Assembly (NCBI GenBank): GCA_003339415.1
Contig: PDHQ01000144.1
Coordinates: 22,699 to 86,698, forward strand
DNA: 64,000 nt
Direction: 5' to 3'
Source of the DNA: Ophiocordyceps camponoti-saundersi (nom. inval.)
Taxonomy: Eukaryota > Ascomycota > Sordariomycetes > Hypocreales > Ophiocordycipitaceae
This document shows positions 13,070-25,330 of the stretch, piece after piece. The stretch's first letter is position 1, and each line of letters starts with the position of its first letter. The position numbers were made by a program, and so were the translations under genes. The notes below the pieces were generated by a model. The model was not told where the DNA came from, did not search any database, and saw nothing but the letters and a program-made list of their open reading frames with translations.

Positions 13070-13845
13070 GGTTACGAGAGTGCCGGATAGTATCTTTTAG
13101 TATTTTTTAATATAAAATATTAAGCTTATAATAGTTAGAAATCTTTATTAAATAAGTTATAAAGGAGCGGTTTTATATTAAAATACTATCTTTTAATAAT
13201 AGGTAGTGCTCTCTATATTACTATTTACACTTAACTAGATATCGCGTATACGGTTAGTAAGCTTATAAGGTTACGCTTAAACTTAGGGCCGCGTTATTTT
13301 TATAAAATTAAGCGTTACTTAGCTTATCTTCTCGATATAGCTAACTACGCTCTCTTTTTCGGTCTTAGAACTTATATAGCTATCTACTTATTAAATTCTT
13401 CCTACGCTAATTATTCGGATACTTATAAATTATCTTAAGGTTACTATTTTTAATTTTAAAATAATAGTATTTTTATTTAGAAGGTTATAAAGTAAATAAC
13501 TATTATAACCTCCTTTACGGAAAAGGAACTCCTAGCCTTTTCTAAGGCCGCTAAGGAATAATAGGCCCTATCCTACTTAATTAAAAAACTTAGTATTAAA
13601 ATAATAAATATCTTAATACTTTACTATAATAATTAATATACGATTATACTCCTAACTAAACTTCCCGCGAAACTTTAAATAAACCTTTAATATATTAATA
13701 TTTATAATTACTAGTTATAATAAGAGGTATAAGATAAACGCTTTAAAATCCGCTAGATCGCCTTTATAAATAACTTTGCGAATAGCTTTATAAAAGCTTT
13801 ACCTACTAAGGCTTTACTTCTTTTCCGCGAGCGTATTAAGGTTTT
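13070..13845 (+). pseudogene. pol: Ty1/copia retrotransposon fragment: RT C-terminus and RNase H
   Basis: One frame (register of 13082 and 13412) covers the end of the copia reverse transcriptase region and its RNase H, the enzymes that copy element RNA to DNA and degrade the RNA strand. The reading GSALYIT precedes LDIAYTVSKL, which matches the conserved TRPDIA-type segment. AYLLDIANYALFFG and a SQGY-like motif with stops follow. FTEKELLAFSKAAKE matches the TEAELLALS-type RNase H motif, then YYNN* stands where CDNQ is usual, and the reading ends near KALPTKALL. The Cys-to-Tyr, Asp-to-Asn and Gln-to-stop changes are those RIP would make. Upstream polyprotein domains are not readable. The element is dead and old. 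Confidence 0.85.
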
Positions 13846-14934
13846 ACCTTTACCTTACTAACTTCCTTCTCTTTTCTTCTATTTCTTTCCTTTATTATAA
13901 ACTATTTTTTTCCTATATTTTTTACTATATTTCTTTATATTATACTTTTTACTTTAAGGAAACTATAGTAAATTATTATAATATTAAGGATATATACGAT
14001 TATTTCCCCTTTCCTTTCCCTTTTTTCTTATCTTCTTATACCCTTATACTATTTATATATAAGGGAATATATTAAGGCTACTAACCTAATAAGCTAAGTT
14101 AAGGCTAGTATAATATAAAACCGCTTATAAATTTATAATAATATTATTAGAACTCGAGCTTTCTAATAATAAACTAGTTAAGTAATTATAGGGGCGCTTT
14201 ATAATAATATAATTAGTATAATAACCGCCGAAAACGCTTAAAACCTTAATATAATAATATATAGCGCGCGGAAAAGTTAGGTCCTTATATTTAGCGTAAG
14301 AATAAATAATCTCGCCTTAGCTTATTATAAGAATTCCTTATAGCTAGTTAGGGAAGCGTAAAAGTAATATAATCTAATACTAATAAATAATATAGGCGGG
14401 ATTATACGCGATTAAGATAATTAGGTTCCTAAGCGGTAGTATAGCCGCTACGCGCGCTTCCGCGTCCTAATAATAATTATTCCTATTCTTTTCTTACTTT
14501 ACTAAGTTTACTTATATTAGTAATAAAATATTAAAATCTCCTAAATAACTTAAGGTTTCTTATTCTAAAAGTATAAAATATTTTTCGATTATTTCCCTTA
14601 TAAATAGTAATAGCGCTAAATAGTAATCTTAAGAACTTAATAACCTCGTTACCTAGCTTAAGATAATATACCTCCGTTATAATATTTCCTTAGAATATAG
14701 GAATAATAAACTATATAGTAAAAGCTAAAAGAAAAACGATTTTTTAAGTTTAAAATAATAAGGTAGATAAAGTTAAAAATAGTAGAATTTTCCTATACGC
14801 GCTAAATTTTTTATTTCTATTTATAAGCGGGCCCCGGTTTACTAATTTATAACGCTATTATTTCCTTTCTATTTTTTAAAATTATAATACTTTCCTTTTA
14901 AATACTTTTTTTATATTTTTTTATAGTTTATTAT
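13846..14934. other. Region 3' of the copia fragment, no gene assigned
   Basis: 13860-14050 is pyrimidine-rich with CTTTCC-type runs, then 14100-14500 is somewhat richer in CpG. A 3' LTR of the copia fragment would be expected in this area, but no second copy or clear TG/CA boundary is visible. No gene is assigned. Confidence 0.35.
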
Positions 14935-15580
14935 CTACGCTAAAAACTATCTATAACGCTTCCTAAAACGCTTACTTTATATATATTTCGGTACCTTCTT
15001 ATATATATCCTTAGCTAATTAATTAGCTTTTAAAATTACTATACTTATTATCGATAATCTAACGAATAAGGTTACTAGATTACTAGCTAATAGTATATAC
15101 TATCGGTATATACCCTTTTTCGAAATATTCGATTTTTATACTTTTATAGCTATTTTTTCCTTCCTCTATTTTTAGGCTTTAGTATATTTTTTCCGAGGCT
15201 TTTCTACTTCTTTTTTAGTATTAATAGTTTCTTCCTTTCCGAGCTTATTTTTCTTAGCCCCGGAGGGGGTATATTAGAGGTAAGGAAATAAGTATAAGGG
15301 CGTACGATATATAAAAGCATAGTTTACTATAAAGGTTAGACTATATACTTTTAGAGGGTTAGATAATTCCCTTTTATATATCGACCCCTAATCTTAGTAC
15401 TTTTAGTCCTATATTTCCCCCTTAGTTTTAGGTAAGCTAGCTTTATACTAAGGTACTTATACTTAAAAGGTATATATACTTAAGATTAGCCCGACTTAAG
15501 TAAATAGAATATAATTTTATTTATTTATTAAGTTAATATCTTACTTTATTTTTTCTATTTACGCTATTAGCTTTACTTAA
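14935..15580 (-). repeat. Inverted repeat, left arm
   Basis: The reverse complement of this segment aligns along its length with 18860-19505. Shared blocks include the CCCTCCGG-type core with TCTAACCCT on either side, a GAAACTATTA-ATACTAAAAAAGA block and the TATACTATTAGCTAG-like block. Differences are mostly C/T and G/A plus small indels. The right arm lies at and beyond the end of a coding remnant, so this arm looks like an inverted, truncated copy of the same gene family's 3' flank, cut by the R1 module that starts at 15650. Confidence 0.75.
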
Positions 15581-15649
15581 TACTTACCTATATATATCCT
15601 AGCTTAAGATACGGAAGAAAAGTTTTATATTTTATCGATAAAGGTACTT

Positions 15650-16265
15650 TAGCGGCGGTAATAAATATAGCTAAAGAAAAATAAATATATACCTTAGCTA
15701 AGGAATTATTAAAAGCTTATATAAAGTTAAAATAATTTCTAAATTTTTTTCTTTTCCTAAAGGTATTTAAGGATTAGGATATAAGAGGTAAATAATACTA
15801 AATAAGGGTTATTACTAAGTATATAATATAGATTAGTCTCCCTCGAAAGAGGAAGAAATTAAGTAAGTAATTAGGCCTTAACTTTATCTTTATAGCTATC
15901 TAAAAAGTTATATATTATAAATTAAGTTTTAGAAAAAACTTATAATAAAAACTCTACTAAACGGAAATATAACTTTATTTTAAATTTTATACTTTTTTAC
16001 TACGAATTACTAATTTAAGTATTTTTTTAAAGTTTTAATATATTAATTAAATAATCCTAAACTTTATTTTTCTTATTTTTTAAGTTTTTATATAGAATAC
16101 TAACTTCTTATTATTTTCCTTATAGAAAATTATTATTTAGCTTAACCCTTATAGCTAGAGACCCCCCTTTATATTAGTTAAAAATATTAATTATTTAAGA
16201 AATTATATTTTTTAGATATTTACTACGCTTACTTAGGGTATTATTCTTCCCCCGCTAAAGTGCGA
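15650..16265 (+). repeat. Dispersed module R1, copy 1
   Basis: Full-length copy of a module of about 0.6 kb found nine times here, always on the plus strand. It opens with AGCGGCGG, carries a short coding-like segment (AKELLKAYIKLK here), then a TCCCTCGAAAGAGGAAG block, a TATTATAAATTAAG block and a CCTTATAGCTAGAGA block. It ends with TTCTTCCCCCGCTAAAGT. The fixed orientation at the 3' end of larger units suggests a shared 3' tail of a transposon family, such as a LINE-like 3' end or a long terminal repeat. This is an inference. Confidence 0.8.
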
Positions 16266-17569
16266 AAAGATAGGTAGATTAATATACTCTATAAAATAAT
16301 AGCTATATACCGGAGACGATAAACGATACCGAGTTCGAAAAGCTCTTTACGCTGCTAATAAAGTTAAATAAGGGAAAATAAAAAAAGAAAAGGTAAAGGA
16401 GGAGGCGAAAAGCTAAAAGCGAGGGAAGATATAAGCGAAAATAATAACTAAGATAAAAGCCTAGATAAAAGCTATAAGTTAATATAAAGGTAAGGGTAAG
16501 GCGGCCTTAAAAGTAAAGAATTAATTATACTTTTAATATAAAGATAAAAGGGGGGACTTTATATAAGTAAAATAGCTTTTACTTATAAAATAGGAGGGGA
16601 ATCTATATAGCGTAAGTAAGGGGACGAAGGTTTTATATTCGGTAAAAGTAATAAAGATAAAGTAAATAAAGCTTAAAGGAGGAGGGTCTTTTTTACTTAC
16701 TTACTAGCGTTATTATAAGGTTAAATATTAAAGGTAAAAAGGGATAAGCTTATAAGATTTATATATAAGGGGGGGGAAGATTAAAATAGTAAAAGTAAAG
16801 TAATAATAGCTATTTATATAGTTAAATAATAGATAAGATAACGAATTAAACGAAGCTTTTTTTCTAATATATATATATAGTATAAGAGATAGGTAAGGAG
16901 AGGGTTTTTTTTTATTTATTAGTTTAACTAGCTATCTTTATATTTTTTCCTATAATTAAATCGGAAGATAAAATATAAAGTAATAGTTTAAATATAATAT
17001 TATTATTATTATAATTTAATTTTTTCTCTTCCTTATTAATATTTAATATATAAGCGCGAGTTATTATATATATTTAAAACGGCCGGGTCTAATAAAAGGC
17101 CACGGCTTATAAGGAAAATAGCTAGCTATTTAAGATACTAAACTTAACTTAAGCGCTATATAAAAATTATATTACCGCGATAATAGCTAGGTAGGAAGCT
17201 ATTAGCTAATATAATATATATATATATATATATTTATATATATTACTTAATAAGTAAGTAATATTAAGAGAGGTACTTTATCTTACTAATAACTTTATTA
17301 TAGTAATATAATATATAGCTTTAATAGTATTTTTAAATTAAACTATTAAGTTATATAAATAAGCTAACTAATCTTAAGCTATAGCCGGTTAAGGTATAAA
17401 CTATAAGGTAGTTAAATTATAAAAGTAATCTAATTAGGTAGCTAATAAAAAAAGGCGTTATAATCCTAGGTTTTTATTAATTAACAGAAGAAAGTATATA
17501 AGTAAATACTAAAGTCTATTTAAAGTAATAAAGCTATAAAAAAGGTATATAAAATTAAGGGTTAAGGAT
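16266..17569 (+). other. Basic coding trace and AT-rich spacer
   Basis: At about 16335-16500 the plus strand reads as a very basic segment with RRRRKAKSEGRYKRK in one frame, similar in character to the Ala/Lys segment found after the R1 copy at 35.4 kb. Poly-G and poly-T runs follow, and a (TA)n tract lies at about 17216-17232. No gene is assigned in 16800-17560. Confidence 0.3.
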
Positions 17570-18950
17570 AGAAATATTAGAAAAATAGTAAAGAAGGTAT
17601 TTAGAGGTAAGAAAACGTGACTTTTAGATATTAGTAAAAGAATAAAGGCAGCGTAAATTAGTAACTTAAAGCGTAAACGTATAAATTTAGGAGATTTATC
17701 GCGCCGCGTAAAAAAATCCTTTCTTATTAACTTAACTTTATTTATTATTATTATAAAGGCGTAGAATCTTCGTTTTTTTTCTTCGCGATTAGGATTTTTA
17801 TATTCTTCTATATACTAAAAGTTATTAAGATTTATTATACCGCCTAAAAAAATTATCCCTTCGTTAACCTCTTTTTATTTATTATAAGAAATAGCTAGAA
17901 TCTTTGTTTTTTTCTAGCGCTCGCCCTTTATATATTTTATATTATCTAAAAAGTTATCGTTATATCTATATTACGAGATATTTTTATCGGAGACTTATAA
18001 GGTTATTAATTTTCCTAGATCCTTATTTAAGCTAATTAGAAAGTATATATAGAATAGTAATCTTTATTATATATTATAAATAGTATTAGGGAATTCTAAT
18101 AAGATACTTAAATAGTATACTACTAACGTAAGTATTTTAAGCTATAGTTTAAGGAAAAGCGATAAATAATAAGATAAAATAAAATAATAAGGAGAGGGTT
18201 ATAGCTAAAAAGTTAAAAAAAGCCGTAACTATTTGCCTAGCTTTTAATAACTTAGATATTATAAATTAGAAATAAATCGCTCGCCTTCTTAAGATATCTA
18301 ACTAGATATAAAAAATTATAATAGCTAGTTATAAAGATATAGTTAATTTATATAGGGAATATAAGGATAAGAGCGTGCCTTAGCTATTTTATAAATATAT
18401 TAAAGTTACTAAAGCTTTTAAAGATCGATATGCTAATTATATCGTTATAAGAAATCTATATTATAAGAGCGTATCGGAGTCTTTTAGTTCCTTAGAAGGG
18501 AATAGTTTTAATATCTATTCGGAGGCTTAGAGGTATTAGACGCGTCTCGGTAAGATATATAATAAATAGCTAAGGTTATAATAGCGCGTAGGGAGGGGTA
18601 TAGAAAATAAATATTAATAAAATATAGTAATAAAGGAAGTTATTAAAAATAAAAAGTTTTAAATAGTAAAGGTATACTATAATAGCTTTTATAAGGAGAT
18701 TATTACTATAATAAGGTAACGAAGAAGTAAAATATATATATATAAGTATAATAATAAGGAGGCTAAGCTTAGGCTACGTAGCTATAAGGGAAGAAAAAGG
18801 GGCCCGCTAGCTAAGTTATATAAGTGCCTACTAAGTAGCTGCTTATATATATACTATCTATAAGTATTTATTAAGTATACTAGATAACGTAAATAGAAGA
18901 AATACTAAGATATAAACTTAATAAATAAATAAAACTATATTTCGTTTACT
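17570..18950 (+). pseudogene. Unknown gene family, paralogue 1
   Basis: First of three diverged plus-strand paralogues in tandem (see 19.54-20.57 kb and 21.69-22.60 kb). The N-terminal half reads a Lys/Arg-rich stretch, then SFLINLTLF, then YEIFLSETYKVINF, which aligns with YEILLSKTYIVVNF in paralogue 3. The C-terminal half reads IIIASYKDIVNLYREY, then FKDRYANYIVIRN, shared with the other two, in a frame that may be shifted against the first half. It ends in a basic tail. No ATG survives at the start. I do not recognise the family. The 3' end overlaps the right arm of the inverted repeat. Confidence 0.5.
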
Positions 18951-19505
18951 TACCTAAGTTAGGCTAATTCCTAGTATATATACCTTCTAGGTATAAGTAT
19001 CTTAGTATAAGGCTAGCGTATTTAAAATAAGAGGGGAAATATAGGAATAGAGGTACTAAGAATAAGGGTTAATATATAAAGGAGAATCGTCTAACCCTCC
19101 GGAGGTATATAGTCTAACCCTTATAGTAAATTATACTTTTATATATCGTATATATACCCTTAGTACCCTCTCTACTACTTTTAATATATACCCTCCGAAA
19201 ATAAGGAAAATTAAACTTAGAAAAGGAGAAACTATTAGTATTAAAAAAGAGGCAGAAAGCTAAGGAAAAAATATTAAAGCCGTAAGAGAGAGGGAAGAAA
19301 AATAATATAATACTAAAAAAAAAACTCGAAAAATTAAATAGCAGGTATATACCAGTAATATATACTGCTAGTATAATAATCTAATAAGCTTATTAGTTAG
19401 ATTATTAGTAATAAGTCCGCTAATCTCGAAAGCTAATTAGTTAGTTTAAGTTATATATAAAAAAGTACCGAAGTATATTCTAAGTAAGTAGTTTAGAGAG
19501 TTATT
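18860..19505 (+). repeat. Inverted repeat, right arm
   Basis: Matches the reverse complement of 14935-15580. It covers the tail of paralogue 1 and its 3' flank. That flank contains a Lys/Glu-rich coding-like stretch (reading KLRKGETISIKKEAES near 19215) and two CAGGTATATACCAG-like short palindromic sites at about 19340-19375. Confidence 0.75.
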
Positions 19506-19539
19506 ATATAGATTCTTTTAGCGTAGATAGAGAATAGTA

Positions 19540-20570
19540 GAAAAATATAGAAAAAGCGTTTAGAAGGAAAAAATCGTAACTTTAAAAGTTAAAAAAAGAA
19601 TAAAAGCGTAAGAAATTAATAATTTAAAATATAAATATATAAAAATTAAGATATTTATTATACCGCGTAGGGAATCCTCTCTTATTAAGTTTACTTTATT
19701 TACTATTATAAAAATATTAAAATCTTTATTTCCTTTCTTACGGTAGCAATTTATATTTTTTTCTAAATCCCGTAAGGTATCGAGATTTATCGTATAGCCT
19801 AAAAAATACTCCTATTATTAACTTTACTTTATTTATTATAAGGAGAGGGTAAAATCTTTAGTTTTCCGTTCTTACGGCCGCCTTTTAGGTATTCTTTTAT
19901 ATCTTAAAAGTTATCCTTTTCTTAAGATCGTAAAATATCCGCGTAGCAGACTCCCGTAAATATAAATTTCCTAAGATCGCTATTTAGGAGGATTAAGAAA
20001 ATTATTAAAAAAGAGAAGATTTTCTATAGCTTAGAAACGATATTAGCAGACTTTACTATAAGGCTTAAGTATTATACGATAAATATAAGTTTATTAAATA
20101 GTTATTCGGGGAAAGCGAGAGATATTAAGAAAAAATAAAATAATAAGGAGAGGGTAATAGCCTTACCTATAAAGAGGAATTTAAGTATTACTATACCTCT
20201 TAATAATTAGAATAATATAGATAAGAGATATATTGCTAGTATTTTTAGGATACCTAACTAAATATAAGAGATTATAATAGCTAATTATAGAGAGGTAGTT
20301 AGATAATACCGTAAATATAGTAATAAAAGCGTATACTAGGCGTTTATAAATTATATTAAGGTTATAGGGGAGTTTAGGGATCGATATATTAATTATATTA
20401 TTATAGAAACTTTATATATTAGGAATAAGGGTAAATTGCTAAATTACTTAAAAAGAACTATTTAGATATTAAATAAGGGCTTAGAGTAGCTAGCTATATT
20501 CTAGTAAGATATATTATAAATACTTAAAGTTATAAAGTAGCGAAAGGGGGAGTATATTAAAAGAATATAA
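19540..20570 (+). pseudogene. Unknown gene family, paralogue 2
   Basis: Second paralogue. Its start aligns with paralogue 1 at the Lys/Arg-rich segment, then IPRRESSLIKFTLF parallels SFLINLTLF and NPLSIKFTLF in the other copies. The C-terminal part reads IIIANYREVVR and FRDRYINYIIIET, matching the shared core. It has more stops than paralogue 3, and part of the middle is hard to align. No start codon is seen. The spacing between the copies, about 2 kb, suggests old tandem duplication. Confidence 0.5.
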
Positions 20571-21094
20571 ATAATAAGTTATAATAAGAAAAATACTTAA
20601 AGGGGAATCTTCTAAGAATCTTAAAAGTATATTATTTATAAGTATTAAATAAGCTAGGTAAGAATACGTTTTATTACTAAATTATCGTATATAATACTTT
20701 TAGATTATATTATAAGGTATATATTAAAAATCTCTCTAAAAGTTTAGCTTTTTATACGCTAAGTTTTTAAGTAAGTAAAGGAGATAGTTAGGGTATTAAG
20801 ATAATATTTTAAGTATTATTATTTAGCGTTTCGATTAGTATATAAAAGCTATACGTTTAACTAGCAAGGAGGCTTATTATATAATTAGTAAAACTTAGTT
20901 ATATTCGTTAGCTTATTTAACTATTTAGTAAAGCGCGTTTCCTTTTAACTATAAGCACGCTATATTTTTACTTTTATAAGGAGTTATATTTAGTATTAAA
21001 AGATAAGGCGTTATAAACTTATCTATTAATAGCGATTATTATAAGTTCTTTATCGCTTATTATATAGTAGTTTAGAGGGGAATTTATTATATAA
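20571..21094. other. Spacer between paralogues 2 and 3
   Basis: AT-rich with dense stops. I see nothing assignable until the R2 repeat begins at about 21095. Confidence 0.4.
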
Positions 21095-21265
21095 CTTACC
21101 TTATAAGTATCCCTTTTACTTAGTTAGCGCTACTAGCCCTTTTTAAGGGCCTAATTTAATAATATAAACTTAGTAAAGTTATTATCCTAATTATAATATT
21201 AGGAATATTAAGACTTTTATTAGTGCTACTATTACCTTATAATAAAATTATAGTAATAATACGTA
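21095..21265. repeat. Dispersed repeat R2, copy 1
   Basis: About 170 bases matching 37785-37945 and 38495-38645, anchored on AGTTAGCGCTACTAGC, AACTTAGTAAA and TTAGTGCTACTATTA-like blocks. The minus strand reads NSSTNKSLNIPN and ends in RASSAN followed by a stop, a pattern shared by the other copies, so it may be a decayed minus-strand coding segment. Confidence 0.6.
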
Positions 21266-21689
21266 CCTTAATCGTTATTATTATATAAGTATAACGTATT
21301 TAAAAAGTATTATATATATATAAATTAAAAGGTGCTTCCTTTATAGCTTAAAAGTAAGTATTAGTCTTATAAGTAATAACTAAAAATTTTAAAAAGGAAA
21401 TAATTATTATAAAGTAGTTTAAAGTATATAGCTAAGCGGTAAGATTATAGCGTTATTATTTATACTCGCTACTTATAAAAACTATACTATTCTCTACTAT
21501 ATTTTTAGATAAGACTTAAAATACTATATTATTTCTATATACTTTTACTTATAATATTCTTATAACGCGCGGGTATTATAATCTTAAGTTTTAATTAGTT
21601 AGTAAAGAAAAGTACGTAAGTAAGTAGCGAAGTTTATCTAAAGTAATATAGCTATAAAGATAATATATAGAATTAAGCGTAAAAGATAA

Positions 21690-22600
21690 AAATACTTATA
21701 AAATAGTAAAGGAGGTATCTAAAAGGAAGAGATTATAACTTATAAATATAGTAAGGGAATAAATATATAACGACTTAGTAATCGAAGCTATATATATATA
21801 AAATATAGAAATTAGTTATACGGCGTGGAAAAAAATCCTCTCTCTATTAAGTTTACTTTATTTATTATTAGAAATAGGTAGTATTTAGTGTTTTTTCCCT
21901 CGCGCACGCTTTTTAAGTATTTTACGATTTCTTAAGGGTTATTATTATATTAAGATTACGAAATATTATTATCTAAAACTTATATAGTAGTAAATTTCCT
22001 AGGATCCCTATTTAGGTAAATTATAAAAAGCGTATATAACGGGAAGCTTTACTATATATTAGGAACGATATTAGCAGATTCCGCTAAGAAATTTAAGTAC
22101 TATATAATAAATATAAATCTAAGAGAAATTCGTTTCGGAAAAGCGGGAAATAACGAGGTAAAATAGGACTAGGAGAGCTAGGTAATAGTTATACTACTAA
22201 AAAGAAATATAACTCTTATAATAGTTATTAATAACTTAAATAATATAGATTAGATATATATTACTTACTTTTTTAAATAGTGCGATTAGATATAAGGTAT
22301 TATAATAGCTAATTATAAAGAGGTAGTTAATCGATATTACTATTATTATAATAATAAGGTGCCCTGGGCGTTTTATAACTATATTATTATATATAGGGCG
22401 TTTAGGAACCGATATGCTAATTATATTATTATAAGGAATTTCTATAATAGGAGCGGGTTTTCTAAATTATTAAATAAAACTATAGTAAACTTTATTAAGA
22501 TAGCTAAAGCTAATAAGTATATTCTAAGATAGAGTATAGTATATCGCTAAAATTATAAGGTAATAGAAGCGAGAGTATAAAAAGGAAATATAAATAGTAA
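21690..22600 (+). pseudogene. Unknown gene family, paralogue 3
   Basis: Best-preserved paralogue. One frame from about 21830 to 22560 has about a dozen stops in some 240 codons, all at Gln/Trp/Arg-like positions. It reads NPLSIKFTLFIIRNR, YEILLSKTYIVVNFLGSLF, LYYILGTILADSAKKFK, then IIIANYKEVVNRYY, VPWAFYNYI with a surviving TGG Trp codon at 22365, and FRNRYANYIIIRNF. The same order of blocks occurs in paralogues 1 and 2. This shared reading is the main evidence that the family was protein-coding. No known domain is recognised. Confidence 0.55.
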
Positions 22601-22699
22601 ATAGTAGTATAGAAAATTACTAAAAAAGAATTATCTAAAAGTTATAAGGGCGTATTATTTAAGCATTTTAAGATAAAGATACTTTTATATATTAAGCGC

Positions 22700-23420
22700 T
22701 TAGAATACCTTACTTATTAATTACGCCCGCCTCCGGAAATATAATTACGAGGTTAAGATAGGTAACTTAAATATTTAGCTTCTTACTTTCTTCTTATACG
22801 CTAATAGTCTTAATCGTATACCTTACTACCTCGCGCGCTTTAAGCAGCTTACTTATATATATTTAGAAAAATATATATATAATAGATAGCGCTAATAACT
22901 AAGCCTAGCTAAGGAGTAGCTATTTATAGTTGCTCGCTATTTACGGAGCGTACGTGTTAAGCGTAATCGTCTTATAAACCTTAACTAAAGCTTTTTTCTT
23001 CTTTTTTATTACGCTAGCTATTTACCGCTAAAGCTAGGCTCCTTATTAAAGCTAAGTTTAGAGTAAGATAAGTAAAGTAAGTAGGTAGCCTATAAGATTT
23101 TCTTAAGCGCCCCGAGACCGCTATTATTAATTTAAAGTTTAGCGTTATTTTACTTTTCTTCTATATCGCTTATATTTTTTATCGCTTAGTTATTACTTTT
23201 TTATAATTTTAAGATAACGTTATCTATATCTATATTACTATTAATAAGAGTAGCACCTTCGTTATCCTTATTCGAGTATAGATAAGCTATATTACTATTT
23301 TTATCTTAAAAAGTAACTAATTAAGGCTAAAGCTAAATTTCCGCTTTTATATATTAACGTTAAATACTTTATATTTAATAATATCCCGCGCTTTATATAA
23401 TTTAGTTACGTCCTTAACTA
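22700..23420 (-). pseudogene. Degraded coding region, unknown, minus strand
   Basis: Reading the minus strand from about 23400 downwards gives a near-open frame: TF*DKNSNIAYLYSNKD, then NEGATLINSNIDIDN, then ISDIEEK, NNSGLGALKKIL and a basic segment with RRLRLTRTLRK, ending near 22850 with VSCLKRAR. Stops sit where Trp or Gln would fit. Acidic and basic clusters give it a soluble-protein character. The reading weakens below 22850. No domain is recognised. It faces the paralogue array and lies just before the large duplicated block. Confidence 0.5.
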
Positions 23421-24061
23421 GATTATTAGCTATCTAACTATTATAATATAAGCTGCTAATATTAGCTAAGTTATTAATAATAATAAATACGCTATACTTT
23501 TTAACTTTATAAATATTACTAGCTATAAGGTAACTATTACTAAACTTAATAATTACGCGCTATAAGTATTCGCTATTATTACTTATAAAATATATATTAG
23601 CGTATAGTTATAAAACGTAATATAATAGAGAGAAGGCTAGCTTTAGAGTTTTATAATAATAATACTTAGATTACTTTTTTAAATAAACTATTTCGCTTAG
23701 CTTTTTTAAACGCTAGCTTTTTATTAGAAAAAAAAAAAAATTTATTTTTTAATAATTTTTTAATATAGATAGTTAAAATATCTTTAACCTTAATATTTAA
23801 AAGCGTAATATTATAAAGGTAACTTAACTAATTATTAGTCGTTTTAAAAAGCGGAAGGGGCTAGTTTTTAAATAAAGCTTATAATTAGTAAGTATATAAT
23901 ATAAAAAGAAAAGGAGATAAGGAGAATAAGAAATATAGCTTATAGATATAAGTTTAGATTATTTTTTAACTTTAGTATTTATTATTTTTATATCGAGTTT
24001 AGTATTATTCTTTTTAAGCTTAATATTAGTTTTAAAGTTTCTTTTATAATATTTAGCTTTT
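23421..24061. other. AT-rich spacer before the duplicated block
   Basis: Dense stops, a poly-A run near 23730 and no assignable gene. Confidence 0.4.
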
Positions 24062-24879
24062 ATTTTAATATTTAAATATATAAAATAGAAAGGTTAATAA
24101 AGTAATAACTTATTAGATATAGTTAGGTTTTATAAAACCGTGCTATTATTATAGTTATATATTTTTAGAGAATAGTAACGGGGATAAGAAAGCGCTATAA
24201 AGAGAAAGTTAGAAAATTTAGTAAAGAATTTTTTAGGGGGTATAAGAATATTTAGTTAGTTAATATAATATAAATATTATAATAGCTATATTTACTAAAT
24301 ATTATTATAGAAAGGAGATATTAAGTAAATAATAATATTAGTATTATAAATAAAGATTCTAAGCTATAGAAAAAGAGGGAAAAGAGAAAAACCGTAATAG
24401 GCGAAATTTTAATAAAATAGTTAGGGGTATATATTAATAAAAGCTAGGGGGTAAGTAAAAATCTTAATAAAGATAAGATAATAATTCTTAGTTTCTATTA
24501 GTATTATTCTAAGTAATTTTACGATAAGGTAGATAACTAATATAATATTTAGGTATTTATATACCGAACCCGCCTTATAAACTTAGATATTAATAAAAGG
24601 GATAAGGGAAATAAGAATAAGTATAAAAGCGAGGCGCTTCGCTACGTATTCTAATAAAACGAAGATTATAAGGGAAATAAGTATTTACTCCTATATTATA
24701 ATAAGTATAAGTACGGGAAGTAATATAATTAACTTAAACTTAACTATTAATAATAAAAGATATTTTTATATTCTATCTTATTTATAAAGCTTTCGGGACT
24801 ATTAAGGGAAATTATAATAATCCTAAGCTTTTCCCGAAACTAAGTAATATAATTAAAAGGGAGTATATATCTAAAGTTA

Positions 24880-25330
24880 TTAAACGCCCCTAAGTTTCGG
24901 TATTTAGCTATCTTACTAAGGTAAGTAGCTAGAAAGGTTTATAAGAGGCCTTACCGCTAAGTTAAAAAGTTTAAGCGGTATTCTATAAGGTAGTTAATCT
25001 TTTACTATAAATCTTATTAGCCTCTAAGTAAGGGGAAGGGTTTAACTAGTCTTAGAAATAAAAAATCTACGAATATAGTTAAATTATTATAGTATATAAT
25101 TCCTATAATATATTCGTAATAGTTAAAGTTATTAAAGGAGAGGCTATAATTATAATTTAGTTTATACTAAGATTTAAGTTTAATTAATAATAGTATATTT
25201 TTAATATAAGTTTTATTAATCGCCGAAAAGTCTAGCTATAAGCTCTAAATATATATAGTAAGGGAGGATTATATTATAAAATAAAGTTTTTTATATTATA
25301 TAAGAGTATATAAGAGTATATATATATATA
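24880..25330 (+). pseudogene. Coding trace in duplicated block copy 1, unknown
   Basis: A plus-strand reading with IAEKSSYKL and then VREDYIIK near 25215-25290 suggests former coding DNA. It corresponds to 46180-46600 in copy 2, where 625 extra bases upstream also read as coding. Family unknown. Confidence 0.25.

Noticed and set aside
13846..14200. 3' LTR of the 13-kb copia fragment
   Set aside because: No matching second copy, TG/CA ends or polypurine tract could be identified in the mutated sequence.
19200..19330. Pogo-type transposase C-terminal tail
   Set aside because: Only Lys/Glu-rich composition supports it. No DDE residues or helix-turn-helix could be found upstream.
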